Source: Isochrysis galbana
Taxonomy: Eukaryota > Haptophyta > Isochrysidales > Isochrysidaceae
Direction of reading: 5' to 3'
Length of the DNA stretch: 32,500 nucleotides
NCBI GenBank assembly: GCA_018136815.1
Contig: CM030945.1
Span: forward strand, 1,423,299 to 1,455,798
The stretch's first letter is position 1. Every line of letters begins with the position of its first letter. Made by a program: the position numbers and the translations under genes. Below, piece after piece: positions 8,671 to 18,557 of this stretch. The notes beneath the pieces were generated by a model, which saw only the letters and a program-made list of their open reading frames with translations, ran no database searches and was not told the DNA's origin.

Positions 8671-9026
8671 GCTTAGGTTTTTGTTTTTGATGTCCCCGCG
8701 CCTAGTTCACGACAGTTGCGGACGGCGTATTTGATGGGGTACGGAGCCCCGTGGACGGTTACAAAACACTCCGAATGTATGCATATATACATTTATAACT
8801 AGACTGGTGTTTTTTGTAAAAGAAGACTATGGACATTCGATGGCTCATACCGAGTTTGTCCCATATTTGACGGAACACGATCTCATAAAATCAGGACAAT
8901 TCTAGAGTACAAAAGCAATACGCCGGCTGCAGGGCCGAACGGCCGGGCCTCACAGAAGATCACACAGGCTGTCTGTAGCCCCCCCCCTCCACACGGTCTA
9001 GGTAGCACGTGTACGCATGCGTGTTT
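8671..9026. other. Intergenic DNA downstream of TRAPPC4, no gene recognised
   Basis: The first ~35 bases continue the disrupted minus-strand retroelement frame (DIKNKNLS). Beyond that the sequence is AT-richer and contains no recognisable coding region. It presumably includes the 3' UTR of the minus-strand TRAPPC4 gene ending at 9027. Confidence 0.4.
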
Positions 9027-9543
9027 TTATCTCCTGTCTTGCATGCGCTGGTGCTCCTCCGCGATCTTGTCGAGCTTCTGGCAGAAGCGCCCCCCTTTCT
9101 GGATCGGCATATCCATCTCGTAAAATGGGTTTTTCAAGACAAAGTCGGAATAATTTATGTAGACGTCACGAAGCACTGCATCGAGGTTTTTTGCGTCTGG
9201 TTCCGCGGTCACAAAGAACTTGATGCCTGTTAGCGTGTCAAATGACTGCAGCACAAATCCATCAGCTTCGAGCAACTCCATCCCAGAAGAGCCCTTGATG
9301 GGCGAGAGTTGGCGCATGATGAGTGCCAGACTACTGAACGTGGAGGCCAGCCTAAGGTGCTCGTTCGTGTCGAGCTTTGCCGCTGAGGCGTGGAAGTCCT
9401 GCAGCGGGCGCATGTGGCAAGTTACTTAGCGAAGAGGTGCGTGCACTGCCGTGCAGCAGCGCGGGGCCCGCGGCTCTCACCCGGTGGAAAATGAGGCCGC
9501 CCGACCGGTTATTGATATAGAGTGAGAGGATCGCGCCCGGCAT
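9027..9543 (-). CDS. TRAPPC4: TRAPP complex subunit 4 (Trs23/sybindin family), 2 exons
   Basis: This is a core subunit of the TRAPP tethering complexes, which act as Rab1/Ypt1 guanine-nucleotide exchange factors in ER-Golgi traffic. Exon 1 (9543-9481) encodes MPGAILSLYINNRSGGLIFH plus R. An 82-nt intron (GTGAGA donor, GCAG acceptor) follows. Exon 2 (9398-9027) begins DFHASAAKLDTNEHLRLAST. Family hallmarks include SLYINNRSGGLIF, QLSP-GSSGMELLEADGF, TLTGIKFFV, INYSDFVLKNPFYEMDMPI. The 144-residue product lacks the PDZ-like insert of the longer animal protein and matches the short plant-type form. The C-terminus departs from the usual PI-R-CELFD ending (PIQKGGRFCQKLDKIAEE). An upstream in-frame ATG at 9591 would add 16 non-conserved residues, so I chose the conserved start. 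Confidence 0.93.
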
Positions 9544-11198
9544 GCCTCGAGCCTCGCACGCCCGCGCTGGCCAGCCGCCCCTCTTTGCCACCCCGACGGG
9601 CTCCGCCGGCGCCAGCGCCGCGCGTCTGCCCCACAGAGAACACCCGCCCGCCGCATGCTTTCTCTCTATATAATTCTGTTTTTTTTAGAAATAAGGAGGG
9701 CACCTTCGGGGTACGAGGTGGACTGCTCAGTGCTTGGTTGTTGGTGTGCTCCTTCGCTTTTCGAAGTTGGGAAGGGGAAAGCGGAGAGGGGGAGAGGGGA
9801 CAGCGAATGCTATCCTAGCTAGAACCGCGTGGGGCAAGACGCCTATCGTCGGGCCCCTCATCAAGTCTCAAGTGCAAGTGCTTGTGCTTGGCGGAGCCGC
9901 GGAGCCCATCATCTATCATGGCACATTGCACATTGCGGACGTCCGTAATCGTAACCACGAAAGAACATCAGCTCGCGATACTTTTTAGCTGCTTTGATGT
10001 GATATGATGCGATCATGAAGAATCCCGAATCCCTCCTTGCCTATGCCTTCTCCTTATTCTCACTCATCAAAGATTCTCATGGAATTTTGGGTGCAATTTG
10101 AAAAATGAAGAAGTCGAACTTCCCCTTCCCCACCCCCAACATCTAACATTGACATTGGCGATTCTGCTGACACTTATATAGCCTCGAGAAGCCGCGTGTT
10201 TGTCACCTTGGCTTCGTTCGGGCTCGGGTCCAGCGTCCAGGGTTTTGCTAATGTAGTATAATAATACCCTCAGCGTCAATCAGTCAATCACCTTGTGCAT
10301 ACTGTTCAGCCAAGGTACACCCACCCTATAGTCTGACCTTATTTGGAGTGCTTCCTCTAAAAAAAACCTTTTAAAATTCTCGCCTCGCGCGTGGCCATGG
10401 GGTTAACTACTGTGGAGTGCTTCCTCTAGCCTCTGTCCTACCTTGCACTCTCATTGCTCTAGTTTGTCGTGCTTGCCAATGCCTCTCACAACTCACGACT
10501 TTCACTTATCAGTTATTTGCAGAATTGGAACCCAGGGGAAGTTTGACGAAAACGATGCATGGTGCTCCATTGGTCATTGGCGCCATTTATCACGATTTGG
10601 ATTTCTGAGGGCCGCGGCTTCCATCCGACTGCGCGCACGGCACTAGTGCCCACTGCGCACTTGCCCTTCGTACTATAAATCGTTCACCCACCAGTGCGAG
10701 TTGGGATGAACATGGACGACTGATCCTCTAGCATCAGTCAACCCACCAAATCTGCCATGGGACAACGCCGACGGCTTTGAGTTTCAGCACGGACAGCTGT
10801 GATCCGCTGCCAATGTGGTCACGGGCTGATACCCAGACATGCAGCCATTCATCTTTCTTGCTCCTAGCCTTCTCCACATTCGCGGTGCATCGAACAATGG
10901 CAGTACGCCGAACACAGACGGGTTTTCAGACTTTAGGACGAACGAGGCGGCCAAGTCGTCCTGATACCTAGGCCACCTCCTTGAACCCATCACGTTACAA
11001 ACAATCAAATGCGGTATGATTGCGATACGGCTTGTCTGCATCTACTATTGCCTCGCACGTTCGGACTTCTAGGACTCTGGCTGGTAAACTTGACAGTATC
11101 CTTGGCATCAACTTGGGCGGCGATAATGACAATGACTCCTGCTCGTGAATACGGGGCGCTAATCCGACACAAATGCATCTCAAAGAATAGATTGGTAA
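9544..11198. other. Intergenic region, no gene recognised
   Basis: Upstream of TRAPPC4 on its coding strand lie a TATATAGAGA-type AT-rich motif (about 9663-9672) and a CT-rich tract (about 9775-9805), possible promoter elements. Further right, a 16-bp direct repeat (TGGAGTGCTTCCTCTA) occurs at about 10344 and 10412. Several 60-85-codon frames exist on both strands, but none shows a family motif. The 3' UTR of the minus-strand RNase H2C gene presumably lies just below 11199. Confidence 0.45.
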
Positions 11199-11794
11199 CT
11201 AACCGCTGCTGCTGACTTGCTCCTCCGCCTCCTCCCCATGGTGCGCATGCAGCACGGATGCAATGCGAGCCCACTCTACACACTTCGCCAGTGGATCCGT
11301 GCTCGTCGGATCCTCGTCGTGCTTCCAGTATGTGAACTGCGAGAACGTCCCTCTCTGTACCCAACGGCGCTCCTCTCCATCGGCGATCGAGGCGGCCAAT
11401 GTGTCCTGCAGCACCTACATCAAGGGCGGAAAACCAAAGGAGCAACTTTATGGTGCGCAACGTTCCTTCACTACAGAGTTCAGGAGTGCGGCTAGTCATG
11501 CGTGCAACGCAATTTGAGTGAAAGCGTACGACGGCGTGTGCGCGATCCTCGCTCCATACACTCAACCCCCAGCCTCACCATGCCTTCATATCCTGCTGGC
11601 AGATGGAGTGTGTTGCCTCGCAGCTCTCGGCCGCGAAAGTGGGCAATTCTGCGGCTTCCATCGAGGACGAGCGGCTCGAAGTACGCGGAGACAGGGGCAC
11701 TGCCCGTGTACTGGATCTCGCATGGCAGAAGGTGCGGCTCGCACGCCGGCGCGCCCCCCTCCTGACCTTCGCGCTGTACGACCTTCACCGACAT
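11199..11794 (-). CDS. RNASEH2C: Ribonuclease H2 subunit C, 2 exons
   Basis: RNase H2C is the non-catalytic barrel partner of RNase H2B and scaffolds the catalytic A subunit. The trimer removes ribonucleotides misincorporated into DNA and cuts RNA:DNA hybrids. Exon 1 (11794-11579) encodes MSVKVVQREG ... HLLPCEIQYTGSAPV ... AHFRGRELRGNTLHLPAGYE GM. After a 164-nt intron (GTGAGG donor, TAG acceptor), exon 2 (11414-11199) starts VLQDTLAASI and contains the C-terminal signature GTFSQFTYWKHDEDP ... KCVEWARIASVLH. The L-PCE, F-RGR-L-G and F-YW-HD-P motifs match animal and yeast family members. The 143-residue product is slightly shorter than the human 164 aa, mostly from shorter loops. The catalytic A subunit is not in this window. 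Confidence 0.88.
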
Positions 11795-13015
11795 GAGAGG
11801 GGAGGGAGGGCACACGGGTGGACGGATGCCCCTTCATAAAAGGAATGAAGAGGCCAGAGTAGAATATAAAGCCGAAGAAGGGCCGGGGGGGGGGGGGAGG
11901 GGAGCGTTGCCCTCCTCTCCGTCTCTCTTCGCTCTCTTCTATTGTTTCTCTCCTTCCTCCCTCCCTCACTTCTTTCTCTCCCTCACCCCCTCTCAGACGG
12001 TACAACAGAGAAGAAGCGGCTGGCCGCGTGTGTCTCCCCCCCAAAAGCGCGGGAAAACGCGCGGCGGGCGAGCTGTTCCAAAGCAGATCTAAATAAAGCC
12101 GGGAACACACCGGAAGCATACTTTATATAATTAAGATTGTTTTTCATTTCCTCGCCCTGCGGATCTGGTGTGGCGGTGAATGAGGAGGTTCGACTAATGC
12201 AAGGAGTGCAATACGTTATACTAGCGTACTTTGTACTTTGTGTTCTTGGTGTTTTGTGTTTTGTACTACTAACTACTAAATGACTAAAAGTTTTGTGCCG
12301 CGCGTGCGCGTGCGCGTGCCGCCGCACAGTAGAAATCATTAGACATTAGGACATAGAGCCATAGACACTGCACACTGCACACCATGATGTATGTGTAGCC
12401 GCCAGCCCCCCTGTCCCTGCACATTATGGCCACATACGGGTGCATATTTGGCCTGCAAATAGCAAATACATGTACATGTGCGCATGAGGCCTGCTACTAC
12501 TACTACTCAAGACGCGCTTCAAACATCAAAAACACAGCTATAGCTATGAATAACACGACTATGGACTATAGCTATGTAGTAGTATCTAGCCTCTTGCCGA
12601 ATACCGATACCGTAAATGCACTTGCATTGCTCCCACTTTCCATTTGCCCCATCTAGAAAAACACGCACTCACAGCTTCACGGGCGCACAACTACAACTAG
12701 TACCTACCCGACGCCAACAACAGCAACATCATCGGCGGGGGGCACCATGGACCATGGTGAGCATTGCACACGCCTGCATCGGCGCCTGCCTTGGCGTGCC
12801 AACACCGCAGCGCGCACAGCCACAACGCCATGGACACGTTGCACCACAGACCATGTTTTCATCGACCCGGCTCTCTAGAGACTAGTGACACTTCTAAGAG
12901 AATTGGCACATCGTTCAGAAAGCATGGGCACCTCGCTCGAGCACACTGGCTTGACCCTTTCTACACTTCCCAACAACCAAACCCCAACCCATCATCTTCT
13001 CCGCATCTTTCCCAG
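11795..13015. promoter_or_regulatory. Upstream region of RNASEH2C and further intergenic DNA
   Basis: On the RNASEH2C coding strand a purine-rich tract (plus-strand CT-rich DNA at 11915-12000) precedes a C-rich run (plus-strand G run near 11885-11900), which precedes the ATG at 11794. The remainder (12120-13015) holds a short CGTGCG dinucleotide-like repeat near 12300-12320 and no gene that I can recognise. Confidence 0.4.
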
Positions 13016-13129
13016 AAGTACGACATCTATGTGACAATGGGCGAAGGAGTGTTCTTCGTGCATGGCTCCCTCACGTTGGAGCTGCAGAATCACCGAAGTC
13101 GCAAGAGCGGACAGAGTGGGCACGTGGAG
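13016..13129 (+). CDS. Possible single exon of an unidentified gene
   Basis: A pyrimidine-rich acceptor (CTCCGCATCTTTCCCAG) precedes a 38-codon open frame, KYDIYVTMGEGVFFVHGS through SGHVE, which ends at a GTACGC donor-like site. The codon usage looks protein-coding, and the minus strand has a stop across the same stretch. I could not connect it to a start exon or a downstream exon in frame and do not recognise the sequence. It may be a pseudogene exon or chance. Confidence 0.2.
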
Positions 13130-13610
13130 GTACGCCGCGCCGCTAGGCACGAGCTCAATGAGCACTACTCCGAAGCGACGGCTGATGACAAGCCAAGATT
13201 GCCTGTCTCCGTCGGTTGACGCCACATCGAAGGTCTGCTCTCGAATGTGGCGCACGTGTTGGAGGCATGCAAGACCTAACCCTTCAACTCCTGGCCAAAC
13301 TAAAAGCACGCCCTCCCGCGTGCTAGCGTCACCAGGATCTACCAAACCGAATGCATGCTCACTCATGCGAGTTGGCCCATGCCTCCCGGTGTTGCAAGGG
13401 GCAACCACACGTCTGATGGCCTTTTGCTCGGGATTCATAGCCGCCCTGGACGGCCTTGATAGGCCCTGGATGGCCTTGATACGCCGCACTTTGCGATGAT
13501 CTTCTTCGCTTCCTTGGATGACCCAGGAAGCACCCAAGTTGGGTTGTTTAGCGGCAGTCTAGCAAGCTGAACGGTGCCCGCAAGGGAGCGCCACCGAGCG
13601 GACTATGCAT

Positions 13611-14178
13611 TCACGCATTATACGTCAGCCCCTCCGGCGGCTGCTGCAACTTTCTGTATTCGCTGTGGACAAAGAGCTTGCGGATCTCAACGAGAAGGTG
13701 CTCCATTCGATGTTGCCGGGTCCAGTTCTTGATGACGCGCTTCACATCGACGCGTCCCTTCGAGTCCTGCGCAGATGTAGCAGGGGAAGGGGGAAGATCT
13801 CATAGGTCAGCGCTTGGAGTGTGCCTCTTCAAACGCGCTGCATGGGCGCATGCCGCATGCTGTTCGACAATTTGTTAAGCTGGTAGGTGCGGCTCTATCT
13901 AGAGTTACCACAAACGGATAGTTGACTTTGGTCTGGAAGAGTGCCTCGGGTGCCTCGTTGGGGTAGTTGGGTCCGCAGCGCACGACGAGGTTGAGAACAC
14001 GATTGTCAACCGCACTGTTCTGCGGTCCGATGATGGTGCACTGCCAATCGGAGAGAGAGATGTCGTCCGGCATGATCAGCCCGTAACTAATCGCCATGTC
14101 GGTCGCGCCCTTCTCCGCCTTCTCGAGCTCCTCGAGGAGCACAAAGTTGCGTGGGATGACGACTGTCTCCCCGCTCAT
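13611..14178 (-). CDS. UBE2V: Ubiquitin-conjugating enzyme E2 variant (MMS2/UEV1), 2 exons
   Basis: UEV proteins have the E2 fold without the catalytic cysteine. They pair with Ubc13 to build Lys63-linked ubiquitin chains used in post-replication DNA repair and signalling. Exon 1 (14178-13909) encodes MSGETVVIPRNFVLLEELE ... GLIMPDDISLSDWQCTIIGP ... NRVLNLVVRCGPNYPNEAPE ... FQTKVNYPFV. A 142-nt intron has donor GTAACT and acceptor GCAG. Exon 2 (13766-13611) encodes DSKGRVDVKRVIKNWTRQHR ... LQQPPEGLTYNA. No active-site Cys-containing HPN-type motif is present, as expected for a UEV. The 141-aa product ends in the family's PPEG-TY-N signature (human MMS2, 145 aa). A longer upstream open frame is Pro/Ser low complexity, so the start at 14178 is preferred. 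Confidence 0.93.
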
Positions 14179-15084
14179 CGTCTGTGAGGGGGCGATAGAG
14201 GGGTGGTAGGGGGGAAGGAGGGGGGAGGGGAAGGGAGTTGGGGGGAGGGAGGTTTCGAAGGGCCGGAGTTTTTTGGCGATGATATCTAGCTGCCGAGCCC
14301 CAGAGCGGAGCAAGGCGAAGACGAGAAGCCAATGAGAGGGAGGAAGAGAGAGGGAGGGAGATAGGAAAGGAGAGAAGAGGAGAGGGCTGGCCGACGAGCC
14401 GCTCGGGGCAGGAAGGAGAGGAGAGTGAGGGAGGGGAAGAGCGAAAAAAGGGAGCGAGGGATGGGAAGGACGCAGACTATGCGCGGGCTGCAAGCCCTCG
14501 GCCACCAAGCAGTGCGAGGTGGACGGAGAAGGAGAGAGTGAGAGAGTGAAGAGGGCGTGGCGGCGCGGCGCACCGCCTCTCTCTCTCTCGCCCTCCCCCG
14601 CGCCCCCCCTCCCCCCCTCCCTCCCTCCCTCCCTCCCTCTCTCTCTCTACTCTACCTCTGTCTCTCTACTTTTATTTGGGAGTGTGTACACCCCTCTCCC
14701 TCTCGGCGTGCCATGGAGGTTCCCCCCCCAGCGCCCCCCCTTCTTTTAATTCTCCTACACCAGCATATAGATAATTTACCAGCGACCGTTCGGTGCACCT
14801 CCTCCCCTCTCTCTCGCTCTCTCGCATGCTGCAAGGTCTCTCTCTTCCTGTGTCCTCCATACTCTCTCACGGATCCTCAGCCCCCCCCCGCTCCCTTCTT
14901 CTTCTTCTCTCTCCTCTGAAGCTTCCTCCCCTTTCTCCACTCTCCCGCCTTCTCAGAGAAAAGGTCTTCCTCGAGCTCTCGCCCTTCTCTTCCCCCCCCC
15001 CGCCTCTCTCTCCAGGGCCCACGCACACGCTCGCGCTGGCGTTCGCACCACACGCGGCGGATACCGACGGGGGGATTTGCTACG
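14179..15084. promoter_or_regulatory. Low-complexity upstream region of the UEV gene
   Basis: On the UEV coding strand, purine-rich DNA (plus-strand CT tracts at about 14575-14900) switches to pyrimidine-rich DNA (plus-strand GA and G tracts at about 14205-14460) before the ATG at 14178. The CCCT, CTCT and CCCC runs generate many Pro/Ser/Leu frames that I regard as non-coding. Confidence 0.45.
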
Positions 15085-15162
15085 TGCATTCGTTGTAAAT
15101 ATAGGCACTCGGGCTAATGAGAATGCATTCGTTGTAAATATAGGCACTCGGGCTAATGAGAA
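15085..15162. repeat. Perfect 39-bp tandem duplication
   Basis: A 39-bp unit beginning TGCATTCGTTGTAAATATAG occurs at 15085-15123 and again, identical, at 15124-15162. The surrounding DNA is not repeated, so the duplication is local and probably recent. Confidence 0.9.
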
Positions 15163-15625
15163 AATCATGCAACGAGGAATATGGAATATGGGCCCCTGCA
15201 CTGAGCCGTTGGCCGATGCTTTGGCATTTCCAAGACTTTCGCGATTTTTTTAAATTTAGGTCGATCGACGATCGATGAAAGCCAAATTTAAGGCCGTAAT
15301 TTGTTATTTGGGCGGGCGCGAGGGCGAGCGGCGAGCGGGCCTCTACGAGCGTTTCTTTGCACTGTTGACTGTTGTGAGTGATGTATTCTGACAATCAGCT
15401 CCTCGCGCTCTCGCTCTCGGATCAACTCCAAACCTCTCTTTGATGAGCCGCTACAATTGTCGCATCGTCACCTGACACCTGAGACCTGCTGAGAGGTGAG
15501 AGTGAGAGAGAGGCGGAAGTCGGTCATCGGTCATTCATTTCCTCGTGCGCAGTTTGTTGGGCTGCGGGCTGGTGGAAATGCGGGGGATATGGGATATGTG
15601 ATGGATGGTAGGCCCAGGCAGAAAT

Positions 15626-15695
15626 CCTAGATGGGAAATACGTATTTACCGTATTTGGTATTTGGCCGGAGGCCGGAGGCAGAGGCCAAATCAAG
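15626..15695 (+). repeat. Truncated copy of the GGGAAATACG MITE
   Basis: CCTAGATGGGAAATACG at 15626-15642 is identical to the 17-bp terminus of the complete element at 3789. It is followed by degraded GTATTTGGCCGGAGG palindrome units. No right terminus was found. Confidence 0.7.
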
Positions 15696-15699
15696 GCTA

Positions 15700-16036
15700 G
15701 GGAATACATTGACCAGTTAATTAACCAGTTAAGTGTGTTAACTACCATTAAAGGGCACCCGTGGGGATGCAACTGCAACTGTTAACAAACAACCAAGTGG
15801 GATGCGCAAAGAGGCAGTTAGCTAGCTAACTACCTGTGGCGTGCGCGGCCGCGGGGGCGCGGCCTCCAAGCGCCGAGCGCCTTCGCCGCTGGTAGCGGCT
15901 TCTCGCTGCGCGCGCCCACCCTTGACATAAATAAGTAAGAGAGTCGTAGTAGCTTGTCTCGACATACTTGATACTTATTGAATGAGCTCACGCACACACG
16001 CAGCACATTCAAATATCATCACATGCTATGTGGTGC
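15700..16036. other. Intergenic, no gene recognised
   Basis: This stretch contains short repeats of TTAACCAGTT near 15715-15731 and a GC-rich palindromic patch near 15840-15900. No coding region or RNA gene is recognisable. Confidence 0.35.
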
Positions 16037-16110
16037 TAGGGCCTGGTAAGAGTTTTGCGAAATCCCTCCCAAAATTTCAAATTTCTCGCTAAAGTTTTTC
16101 AAAAATCCCA
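16037..16110 (+). repeat. Solo terminus of the TAGGGCCTGGTAA hAT-like family
   Basis: TAGGGCCTGGTAA at 16037-16049 is identical to the first 13 bases of the element at 8215. The following AGTTTTGCG/AAAATTTC-type sequence resembles that element's interior. No partner terminus lies within several hundred bases. Confidence 0.65.
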
Positions 16111-16179
16111 CGGCGAGCCAGAGAGGGTGCTATGGACAAACCACCGCACGGGACGGAAGCTACAATGGATAAAGCACCA

Positions 16180-16337
16180 AGGCAATAAGCGTTCATTTGG
16201 CCGCACGCTCCTGTGTAGAAGACTCGGGGGTAAGACTTTGATGGTGCCACGTTGGCCCACTTACATGGATTGGGCGCACGCTCCTTTGTAGAGGGCCTTG
16301 GAGGGAGCGCACGGGCTTAATGAACGCCTTATTGCCT
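16180..16337. repeat. 158-bp imperfect inverted-repeat element
   Basis: The left arm AGGCAATAAGCGTTCATT (from 16180) is matched on the opposite strand by AGGCAATAAGGCGTTCATT (from 16337). Similarity continues into a GCACGCTCC-type block, giving arms of about 30 bp. The 20-nt block CCGCACGCTCCTGTGTAGAA at 16201 recurs in near-identical form at about 16275. No coding content or clear target duplication was seen. Confidence 0.5.
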
Positions 16338-16542
16338 CAGGCGGTCGCGGCTGCGAAGGCGCGTCTGCGGATCGGGGGAGGAGCACTAATTGCCAAACCG
16401 CCCACCTTCCTGACTGCCCAACTTTTTGTACATAACGTTAGTATGATTTTACAACAAAATGCCGTCGTCCACAGCACAGCCATTTGGGGGTGTGCAGATG
16501 GGCAGCTGTGTTGAGCAGGTTTGCATGTGGGCAGATAAGCGG

Positions 16543-16614
16543 GTGTGCGGTTGAGCAGGTGGGCAGGTGTGCGGTTGAGCAGGTGGGCAGGTGTGCGGTT
16601 AGCAATCAGTGGCC
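16543..16614. repeat. 24-bp tandem repeat (3 copies)
   Basis: The unit GTGTGCGGTTGAGCAGGTGG plus GCAG begins at 16543, 16567 and 16591, with the third copy partly degraded. The plus frame through it would encode an 8-residue repeat (CAVEQVGR), but no real gene is apparent. Confidence 0.8.
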
Positions 16615-17010
16615 CCTACTATACGAATTCAACGGTAAGAACGAATTGACCCCCAGCGCGGAACTCGTATCCCTAGCTAGAAAACTAGGAGCAGAACACC
16701 TAGTAGAGACAGAAACCACGAGACATACGAATAGAGGCGACTAAAACGTCGATGCACCACCCTTGGGGTGATCAAAACATGAGATGCCCGGTCTACCCAG
16801 CCAACATGAATCCAAAAGGCCTGCCCGGACCCCACACCCGAAACCGGGCCCTAGGTAGTGTACCAGGGCCGCACCCCCGACACCAAAGACAAAGGAATGA
16901 GGGGGGGAAGGCAAGGGGGCGGAAGAAGGGAGACAAGGGCGATGGCTGTTGTGCAGTAGCCGTAGTATGCGCTGTCCAGCGATAGGTGTGTAGCCCTGAA
17001 CCTTCGGATC

Positions 17011-17275
17011 TTTTTTTTTTTGAAGGTCATGAAGGCCTTCGGGCCGTAGTCGATCACCTGCTTCAGCAAAGCGATCTTCCGCGGCTCGGTCCAATCCATG
17101 CGCCACTTCTTGTTCGCGTCGTCCGCCTCGGCCTGCGTTCACGGCGTGCCGGGAGAGGGCGAGAGTGAGGTGATGATAGGTGAGGTTGGTGTGCGCGCGC
17201 GGGCTCGCGTGGCCCCAGTGCCGCCGCACCCCCACGCTTTCGCTCCTAGGGTGGCGGGCGCAAGCGCACCGCCAT
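17011..17275 (-). pseudogene. 5' part of a split gene, apparently broken (unknown, SANT/Myb-like feel)
   Basis: A possible start, ATGGCG (17275-17270), is followed by a GTGCGC donor, a 137-nt intron and a GCAG acceptor. Exon 2 then opens at 17132, in phase, with AEADDANKKWRMDWTEPRKI and continues ALLKQVIDYGPKAFMTF. Codon choice is strongly coding-like (AAG, GAC, ATC, GGC). The W-T/E-P-R-K-x-LL-x-V-x-x-YG-P arrangement is reminiscent of SANT/Myb-type helices, but I cannot assign a family. Immediately after, an 11-base A run (plus-strand T at 17011-17021) leads into sequence with no coding character. The gene may be truncated by an insertion, frameshifted, or continue through an undetected donor. 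Confidence 0.35.
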
Positions 17276-17359
17276 CGCTCGCGGAGAAGCAAAAAAACTG
17301 GTAGTGAAACCCGCCATAGTTGTTCCACGCGCCCACTGGGCGGAGTTAAACAAACATGG

Positions 17360-17437
17360 TTTCACCGAGGTTTCACTCCGCGTTTGAGGGTTTCACTCCG
17401 CGTTTGAGGTCAAACGCGGAGTGAAACCTCGGTGAAA
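17360..17437. repeat. Perfect 28-bp-arm hairpin with internal direct repeats
   Basis: TTTCACCGAGGTTTCACTCC plus GCGTTTGA at 17360-17387 is perfectly complementary to 17410-17437, leaving a 22-nt loop. The loop repeats the TTTCACTCCGCGTTTGA block of the arm, so the motif occurs three times in 78 bp, and a further GGAGTGAAAC follows at about 17440. Confidence 0.85.
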
Positions 17438-17559
17438 TCGGAGTGAAACCCCTGCAAAACCCCCCGAGTGGGGTCTCGATTTCGACCCTCTCTTGTTTTC
17501 CTTGTTTTTCGAGATCCACACTCTTGATTTTCGAAAATCGAGACCTTGCTTTTCGAAAA

Positions 17560-17857
17560 TACAAGTAGGTGGTACAAAAAATAGTCGAACGCGAACGCAA
17601 CTCAAACTTGTTGACCGTTTGAACATAGTCAATAGTCAATAGTCAACTACCTACTACTCCCTTGATTGACCCCCAAAGTGAACACTGTGAAAAACACTGA
17701 CAATTTTCCTCGCGCCGCGTACACGCGGCGCTCAACACCTCGCGGCTGCGCCGCGAACACACCCAACTCACGGCGCGCGACAATGAACACCCGTCAACTA
17801 CATACTCACCCCCCCTAAAAAAGTGAACGCGCGTACTATTTTTACCACCTACTTGTA
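17560..17857. mobile_element. TIR element with TACAAGTAGGTGG termini
   Basis: The left terminus TACAAGTAGGTGGTACAAAA (17560) is matched on the opposite strand by TACAAGTAGGTGGTAAAAAT starting at 17857. Internal similarity continues to an ATAGT block. Both ends start with TA, as in the 6630-7158 element, whose termini share TACAAGT. The interior contains two GCCGCG-type palindromic patches and no ORF of note. It is probably a non-autonomous TA-targeting element. Confidence 0.6.
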
Positions 17858-17879
17858 AGGGTCTCGATTCACGATCGGC

Positions 17880-18184
17880 GGTCGCGTAGTAGACCGGCCC
17901 TGAGAGAAAGAAAAAGAAGAGCTGAAGAGAGAGTGAAGAGAGAGAGGGACTAGAGAAGAGGCTCCGAGCCGCGACGAGAGAGGGAAGAAGACACAAGGGT
18001 ATGATCTTGGTGTTCAAATAAGAGTTCCGTGGGCGAAAAAAATACAATGTACAATACGCTCGGGCGAGGAGAGAAGAAGAAGGAAGGAGTGGAGAGAGAG
18101 AGGAAAGGAGAGAGACGGAGAGAGAGGGAGAGAGAGGGAGAGAGAGGGAGAGAGAGATAGATAGATAGATAGATAGATAGATAG

Positions 18185-18227
<43 letters not shown>

Positions 18228-18550
18228 CGGGAAGGGGGCCGCCCGCCTCGCGTCCAGCCTCTTCTCTGTCGTCGCGCTCTCGCTCTCGCTCTCGCTCTCG
18301 CTCTCGCTCTCTCGTGTGTCCTCACTCCTATTTTGGAGGGCAGGGGCGCAGAGAGGAGCTAGAGGAGCACTTCCCTCTTCCACTCCACCTCTCTACCTCT
18401 CCACCTCTCCCCTCCCTCTCTCTCCCCCTCCCTCCCCCTCTTCCTCTCTCTCTACTACCCATCTCGTCCTCAATTCCCCCCTGTATTTTCTTCCATCCCT
18501 TCTTTCCTCTCACACAACCCCATCCAACCTCACTTCTTCCGCTCCCCCGC
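17880..18550. promoter_or_regulatory. Microsatellite-rich leader of the transporter gene
   Basis: Going toward the ATG at 18558, the plus strand is GA-rich from about 17900. It then carries a GATA tetranucleotide repeat (about 18155-18184), a (GA)n run of about 19 units (18189-18226), a CTCGCT hexamer repeat (about 18268-18310) and finally a CT/CCT tract (18366-18550) that probably forms the 5' UTR. Long frames through these repeats are Ser/Leu or Arg/Glu only and are not genes. Confidence 0.6.
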
Positions 18551-18557
18551 TCTGACA

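Noticed and set aside
12992..13537. 181-codon minus-strand open frame
   Set aside because: No family resemblance, and the better coding-like signal in the overlap is a short plus-strand exon. Kept out because GC-rich DNA here readily gives frames of this size.
16741..17010. Continuation of the broken gene through IRRFRATHLSLDSAYYG
   Set aside because: Codon character and composition change at the A run, and no domain or splice site convincingly extends the exon.
17643..18383. 246-codon minus-strand open frame
   Set aside because: Most of it is Ser/Leu/Glu encoded by GA, GATA and CTCGCT repeats upstream of the plus-strand transporter gene; no domain is visible.
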